Virus record (IMG/VR): IMGVR_UViG_3300020595_001797
Location: 1-24,302 of that record
Reading direction: 5' to 3' (one strand)
From: a virus
Length of the DNA: 24,302 nucleotides
The position numbers were made by a program, and so were the translations under genes. The notes beneath the pieces are model-generated. The model had not been told where the DNA came from and made no database searches. It was given only the letters and a program-made list of their open reading frames with translations. Shown here piece after piece: positions 12,527 to 20,454 of this stretch. Numbering within the stretch: position 1 is the stretch's first letter; every line of letters begins with the position of its first letter.

Positions 12527-13105
12527 ATGTTTGATGCTGAGACAATCACTTTCGCAACAGCAATAGCGGGAGCCGTAGTTTCATCTGGAGCTTTTATGTG
12601 GAAGAAACTAGTACAGCCTGCTATTAAATTTTTAGAAGATCAAGAGGACTTAAAAAAGTCGATACAAACAATTAAGAGTGAGGTAACACCTAACGGTGGC
12701 GGGTCAATGAAAGATGCCTTAAATAGCTTAAGGCAAACCTGCGGAAATATAGAAAGAAATCAGAAAGTTTTAGATCAAAGGTCTAAAGCTGCCCTACATT
12801 ACCACGACAGAGCATTATTCGAAATAGATAGTAGCGGAAGGTTGTCTTGGTTTAATGACCAATTTGAGGTAATAACAAAAGGCTCTGATAGCCCCAAAAA
12901 GGGGTTCGATTGGGTGAACATTGTAGACGAGTGCGGCAGAGATGATTTCGTAAAAGAAATAGCGTCTTGTTTAGAAATGAACAGGAAAATAGATATAGTT
13001 ACAAAGTCTGTTGCTGAACACAATGTACACTTTTTAGGTTATCCGTACAGGATTACGGAGAATGAACATGAGGGATTTTTAATTCATCTTTACAAGGAGA
13101 ACTAA
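12527..13105 (+). CDS. Membrane-anchored PAS-domain protein (192 aa)
   Basis: The ATG at 12527 follows GGGAGG; an in-frame TTG at 12476 lies before the terminator stem and is rejected. Residues about 5-24 (TITFATAIAGAVVSSGAFMW) are a membrane segment, followed by a helical linker (about 30-88). Residues about 95-190 look like a PAS domain: ALFEIDSSGRLSWFNDQF, then GFDWVNIVDECGRDDFVKEI, then the closing strands HFLGYPYRITENEHEGFLIH. PAS domains sense ligands or redox state or bind proteins. No kinase or output domain follows, so it would act as a membrane-tethered sensor or adaptor. The holin-like gene starts 1 nt after its stop. Confidence 0.72.
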   Translation: MFDAETITFATAIAGAVVSSGAFMWKKLVQPAIKFLEDQEDLKKSIQTIKSEVTPNGGGSMKDALNSLRQTCGNIERNQKVLDQRSKAALHYHDRALFEIDSSGRLSWFNDQFEVITKGSDSPKKGFDWVNIVDECGRDDFVKEIASCLEMNRKIDIVTKSVAEHNVHFLGYPYRITENEHEGFLIHLYKEN

Positions 13106-13106
13106 T

Positions 13107-13328
13107 ATGGGTTCTAAAAAATTTACTTTGAACTGGTCTGACTTTACAAGTATTGGAAAAAATGCAGTTCTAGTAGGTGGAGCAGCGGCTCTTACTTATG
13201 TTGCTGGAAACTTAGATCAAATTGATCTAGGATCTTTGGGCGCATTGCTAGTACCTATCGTCGCTGTTGGATTAGACACCGCTATCAAGTGGTTGAAAGA
13301 CAACAAAGATGTAGAAGAAAAGGAATAG
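13107..13328 (+). CDS. Small two-segment membrane protein, holin-like (73 aa)
   Basis: The protein has a short polar N-terminus, a hydrophobic segment at about 18-34 (NAVLVGGAAALTYVAG), a polar turn (NLDQIDLGS), a second segment at about 44-60 (LGALLVPIVAVGLDTAI) and a charged C-terminus (KWLKDNKDVEEKE). This is the usual layout of class II holins, which form lethal inner-membrane lesions for phage lysis. No endolysin of lysozyme, amidase or transglycosylase type is visible; the next gene is a papain-like peptidase, which could fill an unusual lytic role, but that is inference. AAGGAG precedes its ATG. Confidence 0.62.
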   Translation: MGSKKFTLNWSDFTSIGKNAVLVGGAAALTYVAGNLDQIDLGSLGALLVPIVAVGLDTAIKWLKDNKDVEEKE

Positions 13329-13330
13329 AC

Positions 13331-14254
13331 ATGGAATTTAACAGTCCTAGAGACTTGTTAAATGCCTACAGGGGAGGTTTCCAAGGTAGTGTATGCGACC
13401 CAGAGGAAACAGCCAACCTTTTAGCTAAACTAAAAACTCCAATTTTTGGTGCTACAGCTTACAGATTATACGGTAGTGGAGAGGGCAAACTCTCTCTGCC
13501 GTTTAAATCTTTATTAAAGGTTGATCCTTCTTTCGGCCCATCCGAAAGACAGACCACAGGCGATTGCGTAAGTCATTCGACAAGAAACGCTATTGATTTA
13601 ACAAGAATCGTAGAAATTGATATTAAAGGCGAGTCAGAATCTTTTGAGGCTCGCGGTGCAACCGAAGGTATATACCAATCCAGAGGTCACAGACAGCAAG
13701 GTATGACCTGTTCGGGGGCTGCAAAATACGTCCACTCTAAAGGTGGAATTCTTATAAGGAAAGACTACGGAAAAGTAGACTTATCTAAATATAATTCAGC
13801 TCTTGGTGCTAACCACAAAATACCTAGTAGTATATATTCGACAGAAGCAAAGAAGCATCAAGTAAAAACAATTTCTTTAATAACTACAGTAGAAGAAGCT
13901 AGAGACGCTTTAGCTAATGGTTATGGTATTTCTGTTTGTTCGAGCATAGGCTTTTCATCAAAGAGAGACAACAAGGGCATTGCGAAACGGTCTAGCGGTT
14001 GGAATCATGCTATGGCTTGGATTGCTTGCGATGACACTGGAACTCGTCATAAAGAAACATTATTTCTAGTTCAAAACAGTTGGGGATCGTGGAATAGTGG
14101 GTCAAAAGTTCATAGCCAACCAGAAGGTAGTTTTTGGATAAGAGAGAAGGATGCCAGAGCAATGCTGGCACAACAAGGATCTTGGGTTTTTAGCGAAGTG
14201 GACGGGTTCCCTGCTAAAAATTTACCAGATTACGGCACAACCTCTTACCTATAG
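13331..14254 (+). CDS. Papain-like cysteine peptidase (C1 family-like, 307 aa)
   Basis: The catalytic set is visible: Cys79 in QTTGDCVSHS (preceded by Q74 as oxyanion Gln), His226 in GWNHAMAW and Asn249 in LVQNSWGSWN, the last with the hallmark NSWG. Order and spacing fit the C1 papain fold. AAAGGAATAGAC precedes the ATG at 13331; an in-frame ATG at 13289 lies within the holin-like gene. There is no signal peptide or propeptide of recognisable type. It may cleave phage structural proteins, a host target, or cell-wall peptide bridges if it passes the holin-like protein. The C-terminus (LPDYGTTSYL) is unusual in no obvious way. Substrate unknown. Confidence 0.85.
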   Translation: MEFNSPRDLLNAYRGGFQGSVCDPEETANLLAKLKTPIFGATAYRLYGSGEGKLSLPFKSLLKVDPSFGPSERQTTGDCVSHSTRNAIDLTRIVEIDIKGESESFEARGATEGIYQSRGHRQQGMTCSGAAKYVHSKGGILIRKDYGKVDLSKYNSALGANHKIPSSIYSTEAKKHQVKTISLITTVEEARDALANGYGISVCSSIGFSSKRDNKGIAKRSSGWNHAMAWIACDDTGTRHKETLFLVQNSWGSWNSGSKVHSQPEGSFWIREKDARAMLAQQGSWVFSEVDGFPAKNLPDYGTTSYL

Positions 14255-14262
14255 GTGTTATT

Positions 14263-14886
14263 ATGAAACTATTAAGTACATGGCTTTTAGCCTCAAGTTT
14301 AGCAGTATTTAGCTTTCTCGGAGACAATGACAAATCAAACTTTAGACCTTACATTTCTACTAATCTCGCACAAGTCATAATGACTGAGGATGAGATTGAT
14401 ATTGTAGAAGAAAAGTGTGATGGTTCTGGTTGGATAACTCACGGAGATGGTCATAGAACTGAATGTCCCGGATGTTCCGCTTGCGAAAGCAAAGAGATAG
14501 AACTTAAATCAATTGTAGAGCCTGAACAAGAAGATTTAAAAAAAAAAGAATCCTCCCAAGAGTCTTCAACTTCTTTAGAAGATTCAGAGTTCTACGTTTA
14601 TCATCTCGGGGCGAAATGGTGTCCTCCATGCAGAACGATGTTAAAGAAAACGTGGGTTAGCAAAAACGTCAAAGAACTTATTAAAAGTAAAAAAGCAAAG
14701 CTATTTATCTATGACGAAGCAGACCCCAAGCATAAAAAATTCTTTTCATACTACAAGGTGAGAAGCTATCCTACCGTTGTAATTGTAGATAAAGAAGCTC
14801 TAAACAAACCTCTGTATAACAAGTCTGGCTATCTAGATGAAGATGCTGCTATAAAAATTATAAACGAGGTGTTAAAAAATGATTGA
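14263..14886 (+). CDS. Exported thioredoxin-fold protein with Cys-rich segment (207 aa)
   Basis: Residues 1-17 (MKLLSTWLLASSLAVFS) look like a signal peptide. A Cys-rich part at 52-74 (CDGSGW ... CPGCSAC) recalls a half DnaJ-type zinc finger. After a Glu/Ser-rich linker (78-108), a thioredoxin domain contains GAKWCPPCRTM (Cys120 and Cys123), RSYPTVVIVD (cis-Pro loop) and a C-terminal helix. This is a periplasmic or envelope thiol oxidoreductase in outline. It may keep a cysteine enzyme reduced, possibly the neighbouring papain-like peptidase, but they may be in different compartments. It overlaps the next gene by 8 nt. Confidence 0.8.
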   Translation: MKLLSTWLLASSLAVFSFLGDNDKSNFRPYISTNLAQVIMTEDEIDIVEEKCDGSGWITHGDGHRTECPGCSACESKEIELKSIVEPEQEDLKKKESSQESSTSLEDSEFYVYHLGAKWCPPCRTMLKKTWVSKNVKELIKSKKAKLFIYDEADPKHKKFFSYYKVRSYPTVVIVDKEALNKPLYNKSGYLDEDAAIKIINEVLKND

Positions 14887-15226
14887 TGACCTTAAAGATG
14901 TAACCCCTGCCCAAAGAAGCATAGCCGAAAGAATCATCATCTTCGCTCAAGCGAAAGATGAAAATTTTTCTTTAGATCCATTTACAATTATGGCAATTTG
15001 TAATTGCATTATTTCGGTTATCAAGCTATTATATATGTGCTACTCGAAAGACAGTATTGCGTCAGCAATAAAGAATCACGGGTATGTTCATTCTATACTT
15101 CTCAAAAGAGAAATTAGAAAACACTTTAAAGACAGAAAACGTAGAAAAGTAATTTACGATAGTTTTAAAGAGGTAGGAACCTCTCTTTCAAAAATGGAGT
15201 TAATTAACTTGATGGAAAGTATATAG
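14879..15226 (+). CDS. Hypothetical protein (115 aa)
   Basis: The ATG at 14879 overlaps the thioredoxin-fold gene by 8 nt, suggesting coupled translation. It has a moderately hydrophobic middle (ICNCIISVIKLLYMCY, about 40-55) and a basic C-terminal part (LLKREIRKHFKDRKRRK), with several Cys. The hydrophobic stretch may be a buried helix or a short membrane-associated segment. Family not recognised. Confidence 0.62.
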   Translation: MIDDLKDVTPAQRSIAERIIIFAQAKDENFSLDPFTIMAICNCIISVIKLLYMCYSKDSIASAIKNHGYVHSILLKREIRKHFKDRKRRKVIYDSFKEVGTSLSKMELINLMESI

Positions 15227-15234
15227 GAGAAATA

Positions 15235-15543
15235 ATGAATAGCTTTCAAATTGTAATGCTTATTGGGTCAGGTCTACTGATAGCAAGCGTTATCCTTCCA
15301 CCGTGTTGGCAGACCCTTAAAAAGATTATTGCCAATCAGGACTGGAATGTCGATTGGCCTGTAAATAAACCAGAGGTCGACGAAGTGTCCCGCAAACGCG
15401 ACAATCCTACTTTGGTTGAGATCGTTGAATGTTGGGAATGTCTAAAGAATAAATGCGATAAAGCAAACTTAAAGGATGCTTCAGAAAGTTTAGATGAGAT
15501 ATTCCCGCTACTTCGCAAAGAAAATAAAGAGGGGGAGAAATAG
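15235..15543 (+). CDS. Single-pass membrane protein (102 aa)
   Basis: GGAGAA precedes the ATG. Residues about 5-23 (QIVMLIGSGLLIASVILPP) span the membrane. The soluble part contains VEIVECWECLKNKCDKANLK, with three Cys, then acidic helices to a Glu/Lys-rich end. It belongs to the membrane and export module by position. Family not recognised. Confidence 0.65.
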   Translation: MNSFQIVMLIGSGLLIASVILPPCWQTLKKIIANQDWNVDWPVNKPEVDEVSRKRDNPTLVEIVECWECLKNKCDKANLKDASESLDEIFPLLRKENKEGEK

Positions 15544-15545
15544 AT

Positions 15546-16019
15546 ATGTCTAAAACAGTAAAGGTAGTCTTAGCTCTAATCTTAGCCTTATCTGCCGTTT
15601 ATGGCGAGCAGATCATAGACTTAGTAAAAAAATACCCTGTAGATATAGTGAATACGCCCTCTGTTGATATAGAGGAGCCGTCACTAGAATACAAAACCTT
15701 GGTTGAAAACATTGTGTCTGTGGATATTGAACCCAAAGACGCAAAAGAATTTTCAGACTTTTACACACAACTGTCAGACATTGTACTTAATGAGCCGGGA
15801 TTTATAGTTTCCACAGGCAATTTTAGAGAATTCAACATGATGGCAGGTGGTCTTAACTTTGCTGGCTTAGAGCTAAAAGGAAAGTACCCAAGTTTAGGTC
15901 AAGAAATAGATGACGCGATTAAAAACACTATTGGTTTAGAAGACTCTGCCTTGACAGACGAGAAGAGAAAAGACCTTTGTGACTGCTTAGACGCAGTGGC
16001 TTGGGGAGTTCACCAATAA
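15546..16019 (+). CDS. Exported or membrane-anchored hypothetical protein (157 aa)
   Basis: Residues about 4-20 (TVKVVLALILALSAVYG) form a signal peptide or anchor. The remainder is acidic with a helical C-terminal half (LGQEIDDAIKNTIG, RKDLCDCLDAVAWG). It starts 2 nt after the previous stop and its stop overlaps the next start (TAATG). No domain is recognised; the signal places it at the cell envelope. Confidence 0.65.
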   Translation: MSKTVKVVLALILALSAVYGEQIIDLVKKYPVDIVNTPSVDIEEPSLEYKTLVENIVSVDIEPKDAKEFSDFYTQLSDIVLNEPGFIVSTGNFREFNMMAGGLNFAGLELKGKYPSLGQEIDDAIKNTIGLEDSALTDEKRKDLCDCLDAVAWGVHQ

Positions 16020-16192
16020 TGGGCATTGTCGACTCTTTAATAGCATCTTTGTTAGAAGAATTAAAAATCGAACAGAGAGACATAGACAAAGCCACCAATA
16101 TTTTAGACATGATTTCCTTTACTAAAGAAGATGGGAAAGATGTCATAATCATACAGATTGGAGAGAACGTACAAGTAAAAATAAACAAATAA
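16019..16192 (+). CDS. Small hypothetical protein (57 aa)
   Basis: The start ATG at 16019 overlaps the previous stop (TAATG), with GGGGAG upstream. The product (MGIVDSLIASLLEELKIEQ ...) has an N-terminal helix and two C-terminal strands (DVIIIQIGENVQVKIN). It is the last gene before the 16205 terminator. Family not recognised. Confidence 0.6.
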   Translation: MGIVDSLIASLLEELKIEQRDIDKATNILDMISFTKEDGKDVIIIQIGENVQVKINK

Positions 16193-16204
16193 AGAGGCAT
16201 CTAA

Positions 16205-16237
16205 CCCCGCTTTAATGAAAATTATTGCGGGGTTTTT
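16205..16237 (+). terminator. Rho-independent terminator closing the membrane module
   Basis: CCCCGC (16205-16210) pairs with GCGGGG (16227-16232) around a 16-nt AT-rich loop, followed by five T. It lies 13 nt after the last small gene and 12 nt before the nrd promoter. Confidence 0.85.
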
Positions 16238-16248
16238 GTACCGACCAC

Positions 16249-16276
16249 TTGATAATCAGAAAAAATAATATATAAT
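16249..16276 (+). promoter_or_regulatory. Sigma70-like promoter P6 for the nrd block
   Basis: TTGATA (16249-16254) and TATAAT (16271-16276) are 16 nt apart. The spacer is nearly all A and T and lacks CGTA, so this promoter may be controlled differently from P1, P2, P4 and P5. It lies 37 nt before the nrdA start. Confidence 0.7.
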
Positions 16277-16312
16277 ACATAAAACATTTGTCATATTTAA
16301 AAGGGAATTATA

Positions 16313-18538
16313 ATGCAGGTTACAAAGAGTAGTGGAGAACAAGAAGATTACTCTGTTGAGAAAATTCACAAAGTGGTTCAGTGGGCAACAAAAGGTATTA
16401 ACGGCGTTTCATTTTCTGACATCGTAATGAACGCCAACCTTTCTTTATATGATAAAATATCTACAAGAGAAATTCACAGCGTGCTTATTAAATCTGCAAA
16501 CGATTTAATTTCTACAAATTCGCCAAACTATCAGTACGTTGCTGCAAAACTTCTAAACATGCAGCTTAGAAAAGAAGTTTGGGGCGGGGATCAAGAGCCA
16601 GACTTTCTTACTTTTGTTCGTAGAAACGTAGACAAAGGTGTGTACGACTCGTCTATCGAGAAAAGGTGGACGGAACAGCAGATAGACTCTCTAGGTAAAT
16701 ACATCAATCATGGTCGTGATGACGTTCTTACGTATGCAGGACTACAACAGCTTATTGATAAGTACCTAGTAAAAAATCGAAGCACCGGAGTTATTTACGA
16801 GACTCCACAATTTGCTTACATGTGTATTGCTATGTGTTTGTTTGACGATATGAATGAGGTAAAAAAGGCTTATGACTGCTACTCGACGTTTAAAATCAAT
16901 CTTCCTACACCTATCATGGCTGGTGTTAGAACAAATATTAGACAGTTTTCTAGTTGTGTCTTGGTTGATGTTGACGATGATCTCGATGCCATTTTTTCTT
17001 CTGTACACGCTGTCGGAAAGTATACTGCTAGGCGTGCTGGAATTGGACTCAATATTGGAAGAGTTAGACCAATCAATAGTCCGATACGCGGAGGGGAGGT
17101 CATCCACACGGGACTAATCCCCTACTTGAAGAACTTTGAGTCAGCAGTTAAATCAACATCCCAGAACGGCATCCGTGGAGGCTCTGCTACGGTTCATGTA
17201 CCATTCTGGCACTATGAGATTGAAGATATTATGGTGTTGAAAAACAATGCTGGGACAGATGACAACAGGGTGCGTAAGCTAGATTATAGCGTTCAATTTT
17301 GTAAGCTATTCTATGATCGTTTAATTGCCAACGAAAATATTACTCTATTCAGTCCAGATGAAGCAAAGGGTTTGTATGAAGCGTTTGGTGACAACGAGAA
17401 ATTCGAAGAGCTGTATCTAAAGTATGAGAGAGCAACATCTTTAAAGTTTAAGAAGAAGGTTCCAGCCCGACAGATTGCACAGATATACGCTCGCGAACGA
17501 TTAGAAACCGGACGTATTTATAGTATGAATATTGACTCAGCAAATGCACACGGGTCGTGGGATGTACCTTGCCATATGAGTAATCTATGTCAAGAAATTA
17601 TACACCCCACAAAACCAATTAAATCCATTGACGATCCAGAAGGCGAGATAGGTATTTGTATTCTGTCTGCATTGAATCTTCTCGAATTAAACAGCGAAAA
17701 GGACATTGAAGATGCTTGCCGGATTGCGGTAAGAACCCTAGAAGCAGTTATTGATTATCAAGATTACCCTGTGTTAGCTGGTAAGAATTTTACAGTCAAC
17801 CGTAGATCATTAGGTATTGGTATAACCAACCTTGCTGGCTTTCTAGCCAAGAACAGGTTGGGATACGGAGATGAAGAAGCATTAAAATTAATTCACGAAA
17901 CTATGGAGCAGATTCAATGGAACCTACTCAATGCAAGCTGTGAACTCGCAGAAGAAAAAGGTGCGTGCGCTAAGTTTGAAGACACAAAGTACGCAAAAGG
18001 TTTGCTACCCATTGACTGGTACAAAAAAGAGGTCGATGAGTTAGTTAATCCTACGTACAATATGGACTGGGAGGGTCTACGTAAGAGGATTAAAAAGTTC
18101 GGTCTTAGACATTCTACACTTTCTGCACAAATGCCCTGTGAATCAAGCAGCGTGGTTCAAAACTCCACCAATGGACAAGAGCCAGTGAGAAGTTACTTAA
18201 CTCGTAAAAAAGCAAAAAATGGTGTGCTAAAACAGCTTGTTCCCAACTATCATACGAGAAGGAAGTATTACACGATGGCGTGGGAAATTAAAGACTGCAA
18301 GTGTTTAATGAATATGGCCGCAGTTATGCAGAAGTTTATCGACATGAGCATGAGTACAAACCTATACTACAATTATGATCATTACGAAGAAGGGAAAATT
18401 CCCTTGAGTGTTATTATCAAGGATCAAATTTACGCATACAAATACGGATTAAAAAACCTCTATTACTGCAACACACCTGATGGTGATGGAGAAGAAGAAA
18501 AAGATATGGGCTGTGAATCAGGAGCCTGTGCAATATGA
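16313..18538 (+). CDS. nrdA: Class I ribonucleotide reductase large subunit NrdA
   Basis: NrdA reduces ribonucleotides to deoxyribonucleotides using a thiyl radical passed from NrdB. It has an N-terminal ATP-cone-like domain (1-90) and the catalytic barrel. The reaction cysteines align as C215 (QFSSC), C426 (SNLCQEI, thiyl) and C449 (GICILSALN), with the Tyr pair in NLYYCNTPDG. The C-terminal shuttle pair is C734 and C739 in MGCESGACAI. The MPCESSSVVQNSTNGQEP segment matches E. coli and T4 NrdA. At 741 residues it is full length, with no intein or intron. It leads an operon with the nucleotidyltransferase and nrdB, overlapping its neighbour by ATGA. GGGAAT precedes the ATG. Confidence 0.97.
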   Translation: MQVTKSSGEQEDYSVEKIHKVVQWATKGINGVSFSDIVMNANLSLYDKISTREIHSVLIKSANDLISTNSPNYQYVAAKLLNMQLRKEVWGGDQEPDFLTFVRRNVDKGVYDSSIEKRWTEQQIDSLGKYINHGRDDVLTYAGLQQLIDKYLVKNRSTGVIYETPQFAYMCIAMCLFDDMNEVKKAYDCYSTFKINLPTPIMAGVRTNIRQFSSCVLVDVDDDLDAIFSSVHAVGKYTARRAGIGLNIGRVRPINSPIRGGEVIHTGLIPYLKNFESAVKSTSQNGIRGGSATVHVPFWHYEIEDIMVLKNNAGTDDNRVRKLDYSVQFCKLFYDRLIANENITLFSPDEAKGLYEAFGDNEKFEELYLKYERATSLKFKKKVPARQIAQIYARERLETGRIYSMNIDSANAHGSWDVPCHMSNLCQEIIHPTKPIKSIDDPEGEIGICILSALNLLELNSEKDIEDACRIAVRTLEAVIDYQDYPVLAGKNFTVNRRSLGIGITNLAGFLAKNRLGYGDEEALKLIHETMEQIQWNLLNASCELAEEKGACAKFEDTKYAKGLLPIDWYKKEVDELVNPTYNMDWEGLRKRIKKFGLRHSTLSAQMPCESSSVVQNSTNGQEPVRSYLTRKKAKNGVLKQLVPNYHTRRKYYTMAWEIKDCKCLMNMAAVMQKFIDMSMSTNLYYNYDHYEEGKIPLSVIIKDQIYAYKYGLKNLYYCNTPDGDGEEEKDMGCESGACAI

Positions 18539-18963
18539 GCGAGAGAAAGGTTGGTAGGGTAGGATTTATTGCATCTGCTTTTGATTTGTGTCACGCGGGA
18601 CACCTGTTAACGCTAAGAGAATGTCGAGAAAAATGTGACTGGCTTATTGTTGGTTTGCAAATCGACCCTTCATCGCAAAGGTCTTTCAAAAATAAGCCTA
18701 TCGAAACTGTGTTTGAAAGATATTTAAGGTTGGATCAAAACGAGAATGTAGATAAGATAATTCCTTATGAAACGGAGTATGATCTTTACGTCTTGATGCA
18801 ATCAGAAAAAATAGATGTTATATTTTTAGGAGAAGATTATAAGAAGGTTGCAGACTATACAGCAAAAAAGTTACCTACACCAAAATATTTTTGTAAAAGG
18901 TACGACGGATACTCATCATCAAAACTAAGACAAAGAATTTTAACAGCGGAGCAAAACAAATGA
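18535..18963 (+). CDS. Cytidylyltransferase-like nucleotidyltransferase (142 aa)
   Basis: The protein has the two motifs of the HxGH nucleotidyltransferase superfamily, H20-A-G-H23 in FDLCHAGHLLTL and S127-S-S129-KLR in DGYSSSKLRQRI. This is the pattern of glycerol-3-phosphate cytidylyltransferase and related enzymes, which couple a phosphorylated substrate to CTP or ATP with release of pyrophosphate. It is about the size of TagD (around 130 residues). Placement between nrdA and nrdB, with ATGA overlaps on both sides, links it to nucleotide metabolism, but the acceptor substrate is unknown. It could also contribute a cofactor or lipid head-group precursor. Confidence 0.85.
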   Translation: MSERKVGRVGFIASAFDLCHAGHLLTLRECREKCDWLIVGLQIDPSSQRSFKNKPIETVFERYLRLDQNENVDKIIPYETEYDLYVLMQSEKIDVIFLGEDYKKVADYTAKKLPTPKYFCKRYDGYSSSKLRQRILTAEQNK

Positions 18964-20033
18964 AAACTATATTCAACACAAAAGCAGTAGATCCAATGAG
19001 CCAACCCTTATTTCTAGGTAAAGACCTTGGAGTTCAAAGGTACGATGTAATCAAGTACCCGATATTTAAATCTTTAGACAGCAAGCAAATGATGAATTTT
19101 TGGCGACCAGAAGAAATTGAGCTAAAGAAAGATAGAGGCGATTTTAAAGAGATGTCAGACAATGAGAAGTTTATCTTCACATCTAACCTTAAGTATCAGA
19201 CCATGCTTGACAGCGTGATTTGTCGTGGTGTTCCTACGCTGCTTGAATATGTCACCAACTCCGAACTGGAGGCATGTTTGATGACTTGGCAATTCTTTGA
19301 GAAAATTCACTCTCAAAGCTACAGTTATATTATTCAAAATGTCTACGCGGATAGTGCCGAAATTTTTGACGGGATTTATGAAGATAAAGAAATAATGAAG
19401 CGTGCAAAAAGTGCTATTGCAGACTATAATAATTTGATGGGAATGGAAATTGATTCGACATCCAAGAAAGATTTGAAGAAACAAATCTACATGACTGTAA
19501 TTTCGATTAACATTCTCGAAGCTATTCGTTTTTACGTTAGTTTTATCTGCTCTTTTGCTTTTGCGGAAAATAAAAAGATGGTAGGCAATGCAGATATTAT
19601 CAAGCTAATCAAACGAGACGAAGCCCTTCACTTAACAAATACTAAAGAAATACTAAACATTCTTCATAAAGAAGAAAGCGAAGGATTCACAAAGATCGCT
19701 AAAGAGTGTGAAGAAGAAGCGATTCAAATGTTTGAAAACGCCGCTGTTGAAGAAAAGAATTGGGCATCATACTTGTTTAAAGATGGGTCAATTCTTGGTT
19801 TAAATGAGCCAGTTCTGCATCAATACATAGATTGGCTTTGTATGTCAAGAAGAAAGATGATAGGATTGCCTTATGAAAATGTTGGCAAAAATCCAATCGC
19901 TGGATGGACGCAGGGTTGGATGGAGAGCGAGAGTGTACAAGTTGCTCCACAAGAGCATGAGATCACTAGCTACAAAATTGGAGCTAGTAAGAACGACTTG
20001 GAAGATATGGATTTTGGAGATATTAAACTATAG
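18960..20033 (+). CDS. nrdB: Class I ribonucleotide reductase small subunit NrdB
   Basis: NrdB holds the di-iron centre and radical that starts NrdA catalysis. Metal ligands line up as D84 (MLDSV), E114 and H117 (FFEKIHSQSY), E187 (LEAIRFY), E221 and H224 (RDEALHL). Y121, in the place of the radical Tyr of E. coli NrdB (Y122), is kept, so this looks like a tyrosyl-radical (class Ia-like) subunit. RFYVSFICSFAFAENKK is a strong family match. Length (357 aa) is normal, and the C-terminal tail (DLEDMDFGDIKL) has the acidic form that docks on NrdA. The start overlaps the nucleotidyltransferase gene by 4 nt. Confidence 0.97.
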   Translation: MKTIFNTKAVDPMSQPLFLGKDLGVQRYDVIKYPIFKSLDSKQMMNFWRPEEIELKKDRGDFKEMSDNEKFIFTSNLKYQTMLDSVICRGVPTLLEYVTNSELEACLMTWQFFEKIHSQSYSYIIQNVYADSAEIFDGIYEDKEIMKRAKSAIADYNNLMGMEIDSTSKKDLKKQIYMTVISINILEAIRFYVSFICSFAFAENKKMVGNADIIKLIKRDEALHLTNTKEILNILHKEESEGFTKIAKECEEEAIQMFENAAVEEKNWASYLFKDGSILGLNEPVLHQYIDWLCMSRRKMIGLPYENVGKNPIAGWTQGWMESESVQVAPQEHEITSYKIGASKNDLEDMDFGDIKL

Positions 20034-20042
20034 GAGGATTAT

Positions 20043-20432
20043 ATGAACCACCCAGATCAGGTAGCTAGAATGAGCCAGTTGAAGTCGAATCAAAGAGTAT
20101 CGCGACCTTTCGGCCAGCATACCAATAAAAAAAGCTATTATGCTTTAGAAGATAAGATTGTCAAATGGCACTATGATAGAAATTTAATTGAAGGAAGCAC
20201 TGATAAAGATCAGTTGCTAAAACTTATCCAAGAGGTTGGTGAGCTTTCAGATCACATTTGCAAAGGCGTAGACATTTCTGATGATGTCGGGGATTGCTTA
20301 GTCGTGCTTATAAACATATGTGAAAGAAACGGCTTGTTATTAACAGAGTGTTTAGCTAAAGCATGGGACGACATAAAAGATAGGAAGGGCGAAATGCGGG
20401 ACGGAATTTTCGTAAAGGAGGCCGACCTATAA
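20043..20432 (+). CDS. MazG-like nucleotide pyrophosphohydrolase (129 aa)
   Basis: MazG-type enzymes hydrolyse nucleoside triphosphates to monophosphates; in phages they may lower (p)ppGpp or clear odd nucleotides. The metal-binding core is visible as E64-x-x-E67 (LIQEVGELSD) and D81-x-x-D84 (SDDVGDCLVVL), followed by the helix INICERNGLLLTECLAKAW and a WDDIKDRKGE tail. It is one domain (about 40-125) with an uncharacterised N-terminal lead. AGGAGG precedes the ATG, and it follows nrdB by 9 nt. Confidence 0.85.
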   Translation: MNHPDQVARMSQLKSNQRVSRPFGQHTNKKSYYALEDKIVKWHYDRNLIEGSTDKDQLLKLIQEVGELSDHICKGVDISDDVGDCLVVLINICERNGLLLTECLAKAWDDIKDRKGEMRDGIFVKEADL

Positions 20433-20454
20433 TTTTTTTTCAAAAGGGTTCTAA

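Noticed and set aside
16766-17117. Overlapping frames on both strands inside nrdA
   Set aside because: nrdA is intact with all catalytic residues in one frame, so these are shadows, not a frameshift.
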